Origin: Janthinobacterium sp051380875
GTDB lineage: Bacteria; Pseudomonadota; Gammaproteobacteria; Burkholderiales; Burkholderiaceae_D
Length of the DNA: 64,000 nt
Assembly: GCF_051380875.1 (NCBI RefSeq)
Contig: NZ_JBNYXW010000009.1
Span: forward strand, 124,001 to 188,000
Direction: 5' to 3'
In this document: in pieces, positions 1-7,843 of the stretch
How positions within the stretch are numbered: the first letter of the stretch is position 1
Layout of the letters: each line of letters opens with the position of its first letter
Translations under genes and position numbers: made by a program
Notes under the pieces: model-generated
What the model was told of the DNA's origin: nothing
Seen by the model: the letters and a program-made list of their open reading frames with translations, nothing else
The model's database searches: none

Positions 1-52
1 CCCTTCTTGCTATGATCGGCACTATTTTCTGATTATTTCCGGAGGCGGTACG

Positions 53-1174
53 ATGGCAAACACGTGGCAAGCAGGGCGGCGCATTGGAGTGGGATTGACC
101 TTGGCGGCGGCCGTGCTGGCATTGCCTGCCCAGGCTCAGGCTCAGGAAGAAAAAGTGCTGAACATCTATAACTGGTCGGACTATATCGGCGACGATACGA
201 TCAAGAATTTTGAAAAGGAAACCGGCATCAAGGTGCGTTATGATGTTTTCGATAATAACGAAATCCTCAATGCGAAACTGGTGGCGGGCAAGTCTGGCTA
301 CGATATCGTGGTGCCGACGGCCCAGTGGGCGCGCCTGCAGATCGATGCGGGCCTGCTGCGCAAACTCGACAAGAGCAAGCTGACGAATTTGGGCAACCTG
401 GACCAGAACCTGCAAGCCAAATTGTCGAAGATCGACCCGAACAACGATTACCTGGTCGACTGGCTGTGGGGCTACACGACGGTGGGCATCAATGTCAACA
501 AGGTCAAGGCTGCGCTGGGCGGCATGCCCATGCCCGAGAACGCCTGGGACCTGGTCTTCGACCCGAAATACGTGTCGAAACTGAAATCGTGCGGCGTCTC
601 CTTCCTCGATTCGCCATCCGAAGTGCTGCCGGCCGCGCTGCAATACCTGAACAAGCCCGCCTACTCGAAGTCGGCCGCCGATTACCAGGAAGCGGGCAAG
701 GTGCTGCAGGCCATCCGTCCATACGTGACCCTGTTCAGCTCGTCCGGCTACATCAATGACATGGCCAATGGTTCCGTCTGCGTGGCGCTGGGCTGGTCTG
801 GCGACATCAATATTGCGCGCCAGCGCGCCATCGATGCGAAAAACGGCAATGTGATCCAGGTGCTGGTGCCGAAGACGGCCGCCCTGATGTTCGACACCAT
901 GGCCATCCCTGCCGATGCGCCGCACCCGAACAATGCGCATGCCTTCATTAACTACATTCTGCGTCCGCAAGTGCATGCCAGCCTGAGCAACAAGGTGTTT
1001 TACGCGAATCCGAATCCGGCCAGCATCAAATATGTGCGCAAGGACATTGGCGAGAACAAGGCCATCTTCCTGTCGGACGCCGACAAGCAGCGCATGGCGG
1101 CACCGGAAGCGATCACCGCCGATATTCGCCGTTTGATGACGCGGCTCTATACGAAGTTCAAGACGGGAGTGTAA
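53..1174 (+). CDS. potF: Polyamine (putrescine/spermidine) ABC transporter substrate-binding protein, PotF-like
   Basis: The 373-residue product has an N-terminal signal peptide (hydrophobic stretch ending near residue 30 at an Ala-Gln-rich site). The mature part begins KVLNIYNWSDYIGDDTI, the hallmark start of PotD/PotF family type-2 periplasmic binding proteins. GWSGDI and FINYILRP match the family. It should bind polyamines in the periplasm and deliver them to a PotGHI-type permease. No permease gene is present, so this may be an orphan or the last gene of an operon cut by the left edge. A GGAGG ribosome site at 41-45 fixes the ATG. A TATGAT at 11-16 could be the -10 box, which would favour its own promoter. 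Family call is firm; putrescine versus spermidine preference cannot be read. Confidence 0.93.
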   Translation: MANTWQAGRRIGVGLTLAAAVLALPAQAQAQEEKVLNIYNWSDYIGDDTIKNFEKETGIKVRYDVFDNNEILNAKLVAGKSGYDIVVPTAQWARLQIDAGLLRKLDKSKLTNLGNLDQNLQAKLSKIDPNNDYLVDWLWGYTTVGINVNKVKAALGGMPMPENAWDLVFDPKYVSKLKSCGVSFLDSPSEVLPAALQYLNKPAYSKSAADYQEAGKVLQAIRPYVTLFSSSGYINDMANGSVCVALGWSGDINIARQRAIDAKNGNVIQVLVPKTAALMFDTMAIPADAPHPNNAHAFINYILRPQVHASLSNKVFYANPNPASIKYVRKDIGENKAIFLSDADKQRMAAPEAITADIRRLMTRLYTKFKTGV

Positions 1175-1198
1175 ACGGGGGAGTGTCAATATAAGGAT

Positions 1199-1235
1199 GG
1201 CGCGAGGGACGGGCCTGTAGGCCGTCGCTGGCGCC
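1199..1235. terminator. Nested hairpin after potF
   Basis: GGCGC at 1199-1203 pairs with GCGCC at 1231-1235, and GACGG at 1208-1212 pairs with CCGTC at 1222-1226 around a short inner loop. It lies between potF and the convergent small gene, so it may stop transcription from both sides. There is no T-tract, so it may be an mRNA 3'-end stabiliser rather than an intrinsic terminator. Confidence 0.4.
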
Positions 1236-1258
1236 ATGCGATAGTGCCGAGGTGAGCG

Positions 1259-1384
1259 CTACTCGTGGTAGCGATCCATCAGCTTGTGATGGCTGCCGCG
1301 CATTTCTTCGATCAATTCAAAGGCGACGAAGCCGATGATGGCGGCGAAGATGGCGATGAAGAGAAAAACGAGGAAGGTTAACAT
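1259..1384 (-). CDS. Small single-span membrane protein (41 aa)
   Basis: This short frame begins MLTFLVFLFIAIFAAIIGF, a strong transmembrane helix, and continues into a charged, His-containing tail ending HHKLMDRYHE. It is convergent with potF. Support for expression comes from upstream signals on the same strand: TTGTAA at 1492-1497 and TAGAGT at 1470-1475 with a 16-bp spacer form a reasonable sigma70 promoter. A GCCGCC/GGCGGC hairpin (1394-1409) sits about 10 nt before the ATG with a weak GAAAGA ribosome site between. I do not recognise the family. Size and shape fit small inner-membrane proteins that modulate larger complexes, but no function can be assigned. Confidence 0.6.
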   Translation of the reverse strand: MLTFLVFLFIAIFAAIIGFVAFELIEEMRGSHHKLMDRYHE

Positions 1385-1469
1385 GGTCTTTCAGCCGCCG
1401 TTGGGCGGCCGTCCGCTGGGTTGCTCAATGTGCCAGAGCAGTACTCCAACACGTAGTTGATGCAATTAA

Positions 1470-1497
1470 ACTCTAGCAGATCGGCGGCGCTTTACAA
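1470..1497 (-). promoter_or_regulatory. Putative sigma70 promoter of the 41-aa membrane protein
   Basis: On the minus strand, TTGTAA (1492-1497) and TAGAGT (1470-1475) are separated by 16 bp. Transcription would start near 1463, giving a leader of about 80 nt that contains the GCCGCC/GGCGGC hairpin at 1394-1409. Confidence 0.45.
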
Positions 1498-1543
1498 GGC
1501 TGCCTGCTTGTGATTTCTGCCAGTATTTATCCCAACGCATGAT

Positions 1544-1793
1544 TTGCGCATTTCCCTGCTTCAGCACGCCTATTTGATCACCAGGTCATGTGCCATCACG
1601 GCCTTTAAATACACGCTGACCGGGTCGCCAGGCTCACGTTGCGAGAACCTGTCCATCCTGCGCTGGCCTTGCGCATTTCCCTGCTTCAGCACGCCTATTT
1701 GATCACCAAATCATGTGCCATTACAGCCTTTAAATACACGCTGACCGGGTCGCCCGGTTCGCGTTGCGAGAACCTGTCCATCCTGCGCTGGCC
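1544..1793. repeat. Two tandem 125-bp copies of the sixA 3' end
   Basis: Two head-to-tail units (1544-1668 and 1669-1793) repeat the terminal part of sixA. The TAG stop recurs at 1570, 1695 and, in the real gene, 1820: exactly 125 bp apart. Each unit keeps the coding sequence for the last about 25 residues of SixA, from FSQREPGDPV to the stop. A 5-nt length difference upstream breaks the frame from the WEMRKA part. In the last 25 codons, all differences I found between copies and gene are synonymous (for example GAC CCC GTC versus GAC CCG GTC, and CTG versus TTG for one Leu). The copies therefore look like 3' ends of once-functional sixA alleles rather than drifted junk. Confidence 0.9.
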
Positions 1794-1819
1794 TTGCGCA
1801 TTTTCCTGCTTCAGCACGC

Positions 1820-2278
1820 CTATTTGATCACCAGGTCATGTGCCATTACGGCCTTTAAATACACGCTGACGGGGTCGCCAGGCTCACGCTGTGAAAACCA
1901 CCATGCACTTGCCTTGCGCATTTCCCAGTCCTGCACCTCGCCCGTCAGGAGCAGGGCGGCCGCCTGGCCCAGGGTGGGCTGGTGGCCGACGATGAGTACG
2001 GTTTCCTTGCCGGCTGGCCAGTTGGCCGCCTTCAGGATGTCTTCCGCCTCGGCGCCCGGCGCCAGTTCCGGCATCAGCTTGAACTTGCGCCCCAGCGCCT
2101 CGGCCGTTTGCAAGGTGCGCAGGGCGGGGCTGACGAGGATGCGGCAATTCTCGGATAACTGCGAGCCCAGCCATTCCCCCATGCGGCGCGCCTGTTTTTG
2201 GCCTTTGACTGTCAGTGCGCGTTCCAGGTCGGGCACGCCCGGCTCGGCTTCTGCGTGTCGCCACAAGATGAGATCCAT
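1820..2278 (-). CDS. sixA: Phosphohistidine phosphatase SixA family
   Basis: The 152-residue protein starts MDLILWRHAEAEPG, the RHG motif of the histidine phosphatase superfamily. Catalytic residues seen are R7 and H8, and a second His in LIVGHQPTLGQ. SixA dephosphorylates phosphohistidine on phosphotransfer proteins such as ArcB or the nitrogen PTS in E. coli; the partner here is unknown. GAGGAG lies 7 nt before the ATG. The gene follows ppk1 by 34 nt on the same strand, so the two are probably cotranscribed. Its 3' end is duplicated in tandem just downstream (1544-1793). Confidence 0.92.
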   Translation of the reverse strand: MDLILWRHAEAEPGVPDLERALTVKGQKQARRMGEWLGSQLSENCRILVSPALRTLQTAEALGRKFKLMPELAPGAEAEDILKAANWPAGKETVLIVGHQPTLGQAAALLLTGEVQDWEMRKASAWWFSQREPGDPVSVYLKAVMAHDLVIK

Positions 2279-2312
2279 GCTGTACTCCTCTGTGTTGAAA
2301 GTCGAACTACGC

Positions 2313-4406
2313 TTATTCGCTGACCTCCGCGTCCGGCGTGCCCAGCGTGTGCATCAGGTATTGCTGGGCGCTGAACGGACTTTGCTTGCCGCGCGGCTTG
2401 CGGCGCGCGTACTGGCCCGTCGGCTCCAGTTCCCATGCATTTGTATTATCCTTCAAATAGGGATTCAGGCCCTCGGCGATCACGCGCCGCTTGAGTGCCC
2501 GGTCCAGCACGGGGAAGGCTACCTCGACGCGGCGGAACAGGTTGCGGCTCATCCAGTCGGCGCTGGCCAGGTACACATCGTGCGCCAGGTCATTGCGGAA
2601 GTAATAAATGCGGCTATGCTCGAGGAAGCGGCCGATCACGGAGCGCACCTTGATGTTTTCCGACAGGCCCGGCACGCCCGGCTTCAGGGTGCAGGCGCCG
2701 CGCACGATCAGGTCGATCTTCACACCATCGGTCGAGGCCGCATACAGGGCGCGGATCACGGATTCATCGACCAGGGCGTTGACCTTGACGATGATGCGTC
2801 CGCGCCGGCCTGAGCGGGCGATCTTTGCCTCGTTGCGGATGGCCTTGATGATTTCGCTTTGCAGGCCGAACGGCGCCAGCCACAGATGGTTCAGGTTGTG
2901 CGGCTTGGTCAGGCTGGTCAGGTGGATGAAGACTTCATTGACTTCCACCGCCAGGTCTTGCTTGGCCGTCAGCAAGCCGAAGTCTGTGTACAGCTTGGTG
3001 GTAGTAGGGTGGTAATTGCCGGTGCCCAAATGGGCGTAGAAGCGCAGCGCGCCTTCTTCGCGGCGAATCACGAGCGCCACCTTGGCGTGGGTTTTCAGCC
3101 CAACTACGCCGTAGACGACTTGTGCACCGGCCTGTTCCAGCTTGTCGGCCCAGTTGATATTGGCCTCTTCGTCGAAGCGCGCCATCAGTTCCACGATGAC
3201 GGTCACTTCCTTGCCCAACTTCGCCGCCGTGATCAACGATTCCATCAAGTCCGAATTCATGCCCGTGCGGTAAATGGTTTGCTTGATGGCCACCACGGAC
3301 GGGTCATGCGCGGCGCTGCGCACGAAGTCGATCACCGTCTGGAACGACTGGTAGGGGTGGTGCATCAGGATGTCGTTCTTGTTCAGCGCGGCAAAGATGT
3401 CGTTGCCGATGGCTTTATGCGCTACGCCGGGAAAGAATGGCGGGAAGCGCAGTTTGGGCTGCTTGACGTGGTCGATCATTTCCGACAGGCGCACCAGGTT
3501 CACGGGACCGTTGACGCGGTACAGCCGGCTTTGATCCAGATTAAACTGGTCGAGCAGGAACTGTGATAATTCCGGTGGACAATTGCGCGCCACTTCCAGG
3601 CGCACCGAGGTGCCGAACTGGCGGCCCACCAGTTCGCCCTTCAGGGCCTGGCGCAAGTTCTTGACTTCATCTTCGTCGACCCACAGGTCGCTGTCGCGCG
3701 TGACCCGGAATTGCGAATAGGCCATCACTTCGCGCCCGGCGAACATGTCCGAGATATGTGCATGGATGACGGAAGACAATAAACAGAAGGACACGCCATC
3801 GCCGGAAATCTCGTCGGGTAGCTTGATGACGCGCGGCAAGACGCGGGGTGCCTTGACGATGGCAATGGCCGTACCGCGCCCGAATGCATCCTTGCCGCTC
3901 AGCGAGACGATGAAATTGAGACTTTTATTCACCACTTGCGGGAACGGATGGGCCGGATCGAGGCCGATAGGCGTCAGCAGGGGGCGCACTTCGCGGTCGA
4001 AATACTGTTTGACCCACGCGCGCTGCGCATCGTTGCGGTCTTTGTCGCGCAGCAAGTGCACGCCTGCTTCGCGCAGGGCCGGCAAGACGTCGTTATTCAA
4101 TATCTCGTATTGGCGTTCCACCAGCGCGTGGCACTCCTTGCCGATGCGCTCCAGGTTGGCTGCCAGGGCAGGGTGGCCTGCCAGCGAACCGCCGATGCTG
4201 CCGGCCGCCAGCAGGCTGGCTACGCGCACTTCGAAGAACTCATCCATATTGCTGCTGACGATACACAGGTAGCGCAGGCGCTCGAGCAAGGGAATGCCGG
4301 GATCTTCCGCCTGGGCCATCACGCGCCGGTTAAAAGTCAGTTGCGACAGCTCGCGGTCAAGCAGGATGCCTGATTTGGTCACTTCCGTGTGCAGTTCAGG
4401 TTTCAT
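2313..4406 (-). CDS. ppk1: Polyphosphate kinase 1
   Basis: PPK1 makes inorganic polyphosphate from ATP. At 697 residues it is a usual length and has the four-domain family layout, starting LLDRELSQLTFNRRV and SSNMDEFFEVRV. The autophosphorylated histidine is in GLKTHAK (H440), and a second conserved His is in EHSRIYYF (H597). The C-terminal tail TGQYARRKP is typical. The gene diverges from pstS, and the shared upstream region carries a minus-strand PHO-box-like sequence (4484-4501), so phosphate-starvation control by PhoB is likely. That is inference from the site. Confidence 0.97.
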   Translation of the reverse strand: MKPELHTEVTKSGILLDRELSQLTFNRRVMAQAEDPGIPLLERLRYLCIVSSNMDEFFEVRVASLLAAGSIGGSLAGHPALAANLERIGKECHALVERQYEILNNDVLPALREAGVHLLRDKDRNDAQRAWVKQYFDREVRPLLTPIGLDPAHPFPQVVNKSLNFIVSLSGKDAFGRGTAIAIVKAPRVLPRVIKLPDEISGDGVSFCLLSSVIHAHISDMFAGREVMAYSQFRVTRDSDLWVDEDEVKNLRQALKGELVGRQFGTSVRLEVARNCPPELSQFLLDQFNLDQSRLYRVNGPVNLVRLSEMIDHVKQPKLRFPPFFPGVAHKAIGNDIFAALNKNDILMHHPYQSFQTVIDFVRSAAHDPSVVAIKQTIYRTGMNSDLMESLITAAKLGKEVTVIVELMARFDEEANINWADKLEQAGAQVVYGVVGLKTHAKVALVIRREEGALRFYAHLGTGNYHPTTTKLYTDFGLLTAKQDLAVEVNEVFIHLTSLTKPHNLNHLWLAPFGLQSEIIKAIRNEAKIARSGRRGRIIVKVNALVDESVIRALYAASTDGVKIDLIVRGACTLKPGVPGLSENIKVRSVIGRFLEHSRIYYFRNDLAHDVYLASADWMSRNLFRRVEVAFPVLDRALKRRVIAEGLNPYLKDNTNAWELEPTGQYARRKPRGKQSPFSAQQYLMHTLGTPDAEVSE

Positions 4407-4483
4407 ATTCTTTTGTCTTTGCAGATAATTAATTCTAGCCGTATTTCATCATGTATGACGTGTTGTGAGTGTAATTATGAAAT

Positions 4484-4501
4484 ATGACGTCAGCGTGACA
4501 T
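4484..4501 (-). promoter_or_regulatory. PHO box facing ppk1
   Basis: Read on the minus strand, ATGTCACGCTGACGTCAT has two TGTCA-like half sites 11 bp apart, the spacing of PhoB sites. The second half site is CGTCAT, one mismatch from the E. coli consensus half. It lies about 80 bp before the ppk1 start. Confidence 0.55.
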
Positions 4502-4503
4502 AC

Positions 4504-4532
4504 TCTGTCATAAAGCTTCGCCCGGCCTGTCA
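4504..4532 (+). promoter_or_regulatory. Additional PhoB half sites upstream of pstS
   Basis: CTGTCAT occurs at 4504-4510 and again at 4526-4532, 22 bp apart (two helical turns). This phasing places both half sites on one face of the helix with the main box downstream. Probably auxiliary PhoB contacts; weaker evidence than the main site. Confidence 0.4.
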
Positions 4533-4592
4533 TTTTTTATGCCGAAGCGGGATTTCCCGGGGCGTAGGCAAATATTTCAAGAAATCTGGCGC

Positions 4593-4610
4593 ATGTCATA
4601 AAGCTGTCAT
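4593..4610 (+). promoter_or_regulatory. Consensus PHO box of the pst-pho operon
   Basis: ATGTCATAAAGCTGTCAT matches the 18-bp PhoB box in both half sites (TGTCAT, CTGTCAT) with an AT-rich centre. It ends 10 bp before a TAGACT -10 element (4621-4626), the geometry expected where PhoB replaces the -35 contact. Confidence 0.85.
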
Positions 4611-4620
4611 ATTCACTTGC

Positions 4621-4626
4621 TAGACT
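4621..4626 (+). promoter_or_regulatory. -10 element of the PhoB-dependent pstS promoter
   Basis: TAGACT lies 10 bp after the PHO box and about 50 bp before the pstS ATG. There is no good -35 hexamer, as expected for a promoter activated by PhoB. Confidence 0.6.
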
Positions 4627-4676
4627 GCGCAGCATTCAACCGGGACTTTGAGCCCTAACAACCCTGAGGACTTGAT

Positions 4677-5726
4677 ATGCAAATGAAGCAAATGGTCAAA
4701 TTTATCGTCGTGGGTGCTTCGGCAGCGATGGCATTTTCTTCCGCTTCCGTCATGGCGGCAGATATGACAGGTGCTGGTGCAACCTTCCCGTACCCGATCT
4801 ATGCCAAATGGGCTGAAACCTACAAAGCCAACACCGGTAACGGCCTGAACTACCAGTCCGTCGGTTCCGGCGCTGGCATCAAGCAAATCAAGGCCAAGAC
4901 TGTTGAATTCGGCGCCTCGGACATGCCGTTGAAAGCGGAAGAGCTGGAAGAAGCGGGCCTGATGCAATTCCCGGCCATCATGGGCGGCGTGGTCACCATC
5001 GTCAACCTCGACGGCGTGACCCCAGGCCAGTTGAAAATGACGGGCAAGATCGTCGGCGACATCTACCTGGGCAAGATCACCAAGTGGAGCGCACCGGAAA
5101 TCGCCGCAGTGAACAAGGGCGTCAAGCTGCCGGACACGGAAATTACCGTAGTGCACCGCGCTGACAGCTCGGGTACCTCCTTCCTGTTCACCGACTTCCT
5201 GTCGAAAACCAACCCTGAATTCAAATCGAAAATCGGTGCTGGCACTGCTGTGAAATGGGCCGTAGGCGTGGGCGGCAAGGGCAACGAAGGCGTTGCAGCG
5301 AACGTACAGCGCATCAAGGGTTCGATCGGCTATGTCGAGTGGGCTTACGCCAAGAAAAACAAGATGTCGCACACCCAGCTGCAAAACAAGGATGGCAACT
5401 TCCTGCAACCTGACGACGAGAACTTCAAGGCCGCTGCCGCTTCGGCAGAGTGGACCAAGACCCCAGGCTTTGGCGTGGTGCTGACCGACACGGCTGGCAA
5501 GAACAGCTGGCCTATTACTGGCGTGTCGTTCATCCTGATGCACAAAGTCCAGGCTGATGCAGTCAAGGGCAAGGAAGTCCTGAAGTTCTTCGACTGGGCC
5601 TACAAGAACGGCGGCGCCGCTGCTGCCGAACTGGACTACGTGCCTATGCCAGCATCGGTCGTGAAACTGGTGCAGGAATCGTGGAAAGCCAATTTGAAGG
5701 ACGCTTCCGGCAAAGCCATCTATTAA
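4677..5726 (+). CDS. pstS: Phosphate ABC transporter, periplasmic phosphate-binding protein
   Basis: PstS captures inorganic phosphate for PstCAB. The 349-residue protein has a signal peptide (cleavage after SVMAA, residue 28) and begins the mature part DMTGAGATFPYPIYAKWAE, a PstS signature. Phosphate-contact segments GSGAGI, FGASDMP and RADSSGTSFLF are present. A TGAGGA ribosome site precedes the ATG. It is the first gene of the seven-gene pst-pho operon and sits behind a strong PHO box. A GC-rich hairpin separates it from pstC, which may give the binding protein a higher transcript level than the permease. Confidence 0.98.
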   Translation: MQMKQMVKFIVVGASAAMAFSSASVMAADMTGAGATFPYPIYAKWAETYKANTGNGLNYQSVGSGAGIKQIKAKTVEFGASDMPLKAEELEEAGLMQFPAIMGGVVTIVNLDGVTPGQLKMTGKIVGDIYLGKITKWSAPEIAAVNKGVKLPDTEITVVHRADSSGTSFLFTDFLSKTNPEFKSKIGAGTAVKWAVGVGGKGNEGVAANVQRIKGSIGYVEWAYAKKNKMSHTQLQNKDGNFLQPDDENFKAAAASAEWTKTPGFGVVLTDTAGKNSWPITGVSFILMHKVQADAVKGKEVLKFFDWAYKNGGAAAAELDYVPMPASVVKLVQESWKANLKDASGKAIY

Positions 5727-5775
5727 TGCGATAGCTTGACCACATAAGTATCCATTCTTTGTACTCATCCTTGTC

Positions 5776-5800
5776 CCCCGCCAGCAGCACGGCGGCGGGG
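5776..5800 (+). terminator. Hairpin in the pstS-pstC gap
   Basis: CCCCGCC (5776-5782) pairs with GGCGGGG (5794-5800) around an 11-nt loop. No T-tract follows, so it is more likely an RNA stability or attenuation element than a full terminator. Confidence 0.4.
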
Positions 5801-5902
5801 CAGGGAGTTAGCCAGGACCGCCCGCAAGACCTTGCAGGCGCTCCCGGCTAAAAGACCAAGATAAAAATAGTAATACCTGCAGTACTACCCACATGGCACA
5901 CT

Positions 5903-6922
5903 ATGAGCGCACAATCTACCTCCTCCACGATCCCCATGCCAGGCGGCACCATGAGCGATTCCATCAGTCACGCGCAAATGCTTTCCACCATGCGCAAGCA
6001 GCGCATCCAGGATTTTCTGTTCCACAAGGTGACGATGCTGTTCGCCCTGTCGGTGCTGATCGTGCTGCTCGGCATCATCATCTCGCTGATCATGGAATCG
6101 ATACCGGCCTTCCGTGCCTTCGGCCTGGGTTTCATCATCACGGCCGAGTGGGACCCCGTCAATGACCAGTACGGCGCCCTGATTCCCATCATCGGTACCC
6201 TGGTCACATCGGTCATTGCCCTACTGATCGCCTTTCCCGTCAGCTTCGGCATCGCCCTGTTCCTCACTGAAATCTGCCCGGCCTGGCTGCGCCGCCCGCT
6301 GGGCACGGCCGTCGAGCTGCTGGCCGGCGTGCCATCGATCATCTACGGCATCTGGGGCCTGTTTGTCTTCGCGCCCCTGTTTGCCGACCACGTCCAGCCA
6401 CTCCTGAAAGCCACCCTGGGCAACGTCCCCGTCATCGGCCAGCTGTTCAGCGGCCCCATGATGGGCATCGGCCTGCTGACGGCCGGCCTGGTGCTGGCCA
6501 TCATGATCATCCCCTTCATCGCCTCGGTGATGCGCGACGTGTTTGAAATCGTCCCCGCCGTGCTGAAGGAATCGGCCTACGGCCTGGGCTGCACGCGCTG
6601 GGAAGTGGTGCGCAAGATCGTCTTGCCGTACACCAAGACCGGCGTCGTCGGCGGCGTCATGCTGGGCTTGGGCCGCGCACTGGGCGAAACCATGGCCGTC
6701 ACTTTCGTCATTGGTAACGCCAACAAGCTGTCGTGGTCGCTGTTTGCCGCCGGTAACAGCATCACCTCCCTGCTGGCCAATGAATTTGGCGAAGCGCAAT
6801 CCGAGCTGCACGTGGCTTCGCTGTTTTCGCTGGCGCTGATCCTGTTTGTCATCACCTTTATCGTCTTATCCGCCGCCAAGCTGATGCTGGCAGGCATGTC
6901 CCGCAAGGAAGGCACGAAATGA
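5903..6922 (+). CDS. pstC: Phosphate ABC transporter permease PstC
   Basis: This integral membrane permease forms the phosphate channel with PstA. There are about six hydrophobic spans, and the family loop EIVPAVLKESAYGLGCTRWE is the EAA motif that contacts PstB. GRALGETMAVTFVIGN is also typical. The start is uncertain: ATG 5903 lacks a clear ribosome site, while ATG 5951 (MSDSISHAQ) follows AGGCGG at 5 nt and may be the true start. The stop overlaps the pstA ATG by 4 nt, indicating translational coupling. Confidence 0.95.
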   Translation: MSAQSTSSTIPMPGGTMSDSISHAQMLSTMRKQRIQDFLFHKVTMLFALSVLIVLLGIIISLIMESIPAFRAFGLGFIITAEWDPVNDQYGALIPIIGTLVTSVIALLIAFPVSFGIALFLTEICPAWLRRPLGTAVELLAGVPSIIYGIWGLFVFAPLFADHVQPLLKATLGNVPVIGQLFSGPMMGIGLLTAGLVLAIMIIPFIASVMRDVFEIVPAVLKESAYGLGCTRWEVVRKIVLPYTKTGVVGGVMLGLGRALGETMAVTFVIGNANKLSWSLFAAGNSITSLLANEFGEAQSELHVASLFSLALILFVITFIVLSAAKLMLAGMSRKEGTK

Positions 6923-7815
6923 GCCAAATCAGCCAAGTTAGCACGCTCGATGTTCCGGTCAAGCCGGCCATGAACCCGGTCTACCGCAAGCGACTGTTGA
7001 TGCACCGCATCGGCATCGCCCTGTCGGTGGCCGCCATGGCCCTGGGCCTGGCCGTACTGGTGTGGATTCTGTTCACCCTGGTGGTCAAAGGCTTCGGCGC
7101 ACTGTCGATCGACCTGTTCACGCAAACCACGCCGGCCCCGGGCAGCGAAGGTGGCGGCTTGATCAATGCCATCGTCGGCAGCACCCTGATGGTGGGCATG
7201 GCCACGCTGGTCAGCACCCCGGTCGGCATCCTGGCCGGTATCTATCTGGCCGAATATGGCGAAGAAAACAAGCTGGCGCAAGTGACGCGCTTTGTCACCG
7301 ATATCATGCTGTCGGCGCCGTCGATCGTCATCGGCCTGTTCGTGTATGCGCTGTATGTTGCCCACGTAAAACACTTTTCCGGCTATGCGGGCGCCATCGC
7401 CCTGTCGCTGATTGCCGTGCCGGTGGTGGTGCGCACGACGGATAACATGCTGCGTCTGGTACCGAACAGCTTGCTCGAAGCCGCGTTTGCCCTAGGCGCG
7501 CCGCGCTGGAAGGTGGCCACCCTGGTGCGCCTGCGCGCCGTCAAGGCCGGTGTCGTTACCGGCGTACTGCTGGCATTGGCCCGCATCGCCGGCGAAACGG
7601 CGCCGCTGCTGTTCACGGCCTTGAATAACCAGTTCCAAAGCTTCAACATGAATGCGCCGATGGCCAACTTGCCGTCTGTCATCGCTTCGTTCGCCATGAG
7701 CCCGTACGACAACTGGCGCTCGCTGGCCTGGGGCGGTGCACTGCTGATCACCTTCAGCGTGCTGGCCTTGAATATCCTGTCGCGCACCGTGTTCAGCCAA
7801 AAAGTCCCCAATTAA
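6919..7815 (+). CDS. pstA: Phosphate ABC transporter permease PstA
   Basis: PstA is the second channel subunit of the phosphate importer. The 298-residue product has a short polar N-terminus, about six membrane spans, an extracytoplasmic loop ending in PGSEGGGLINAIVGS, and the EAA loop LVPNSLLEAAFALGAPRWK. ARIAGETAPLLFTA is a strong PstA signature. It overlaps pstC by 4 nt and precedes pstB by 28 nt. Confidence 0.96.
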   Translation: MSQISQVSTLDVPVKPAMNPVYRKRLLMHRIGIALSVAAMALGLAVLVWILFTLVVKGFGALSIDLFTQTTPAPGSEGGGLINAIVGSTLMVGMATLVSTPVGILAGIYLAEYGEENKLAQVTRFVTDIMLSAPSIVIGLFVYALYVAHVKHFSGYAGAIALSLIAVPVVVRTTDNMLRLVPNSLLEAAFALGAPRWKVATLVRLRAVKAGVVTGVLLALARIAGETAPLLFTALNNQFQSFNMNAPMANLPSVIASFAMSPYDNWRSLAWGGALLITFSVLALNILSRTVFSQKVPN

Positions 7816-7843
7816 TTAGCTATATTGAGCGAAGCGAACCCAT

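Noticed and set aside
4620..5768. A 382-codon frame on the minus strand opposite pstS
   Set aside because: It is a shadow of the strongly supported pstS gene and matches no family.
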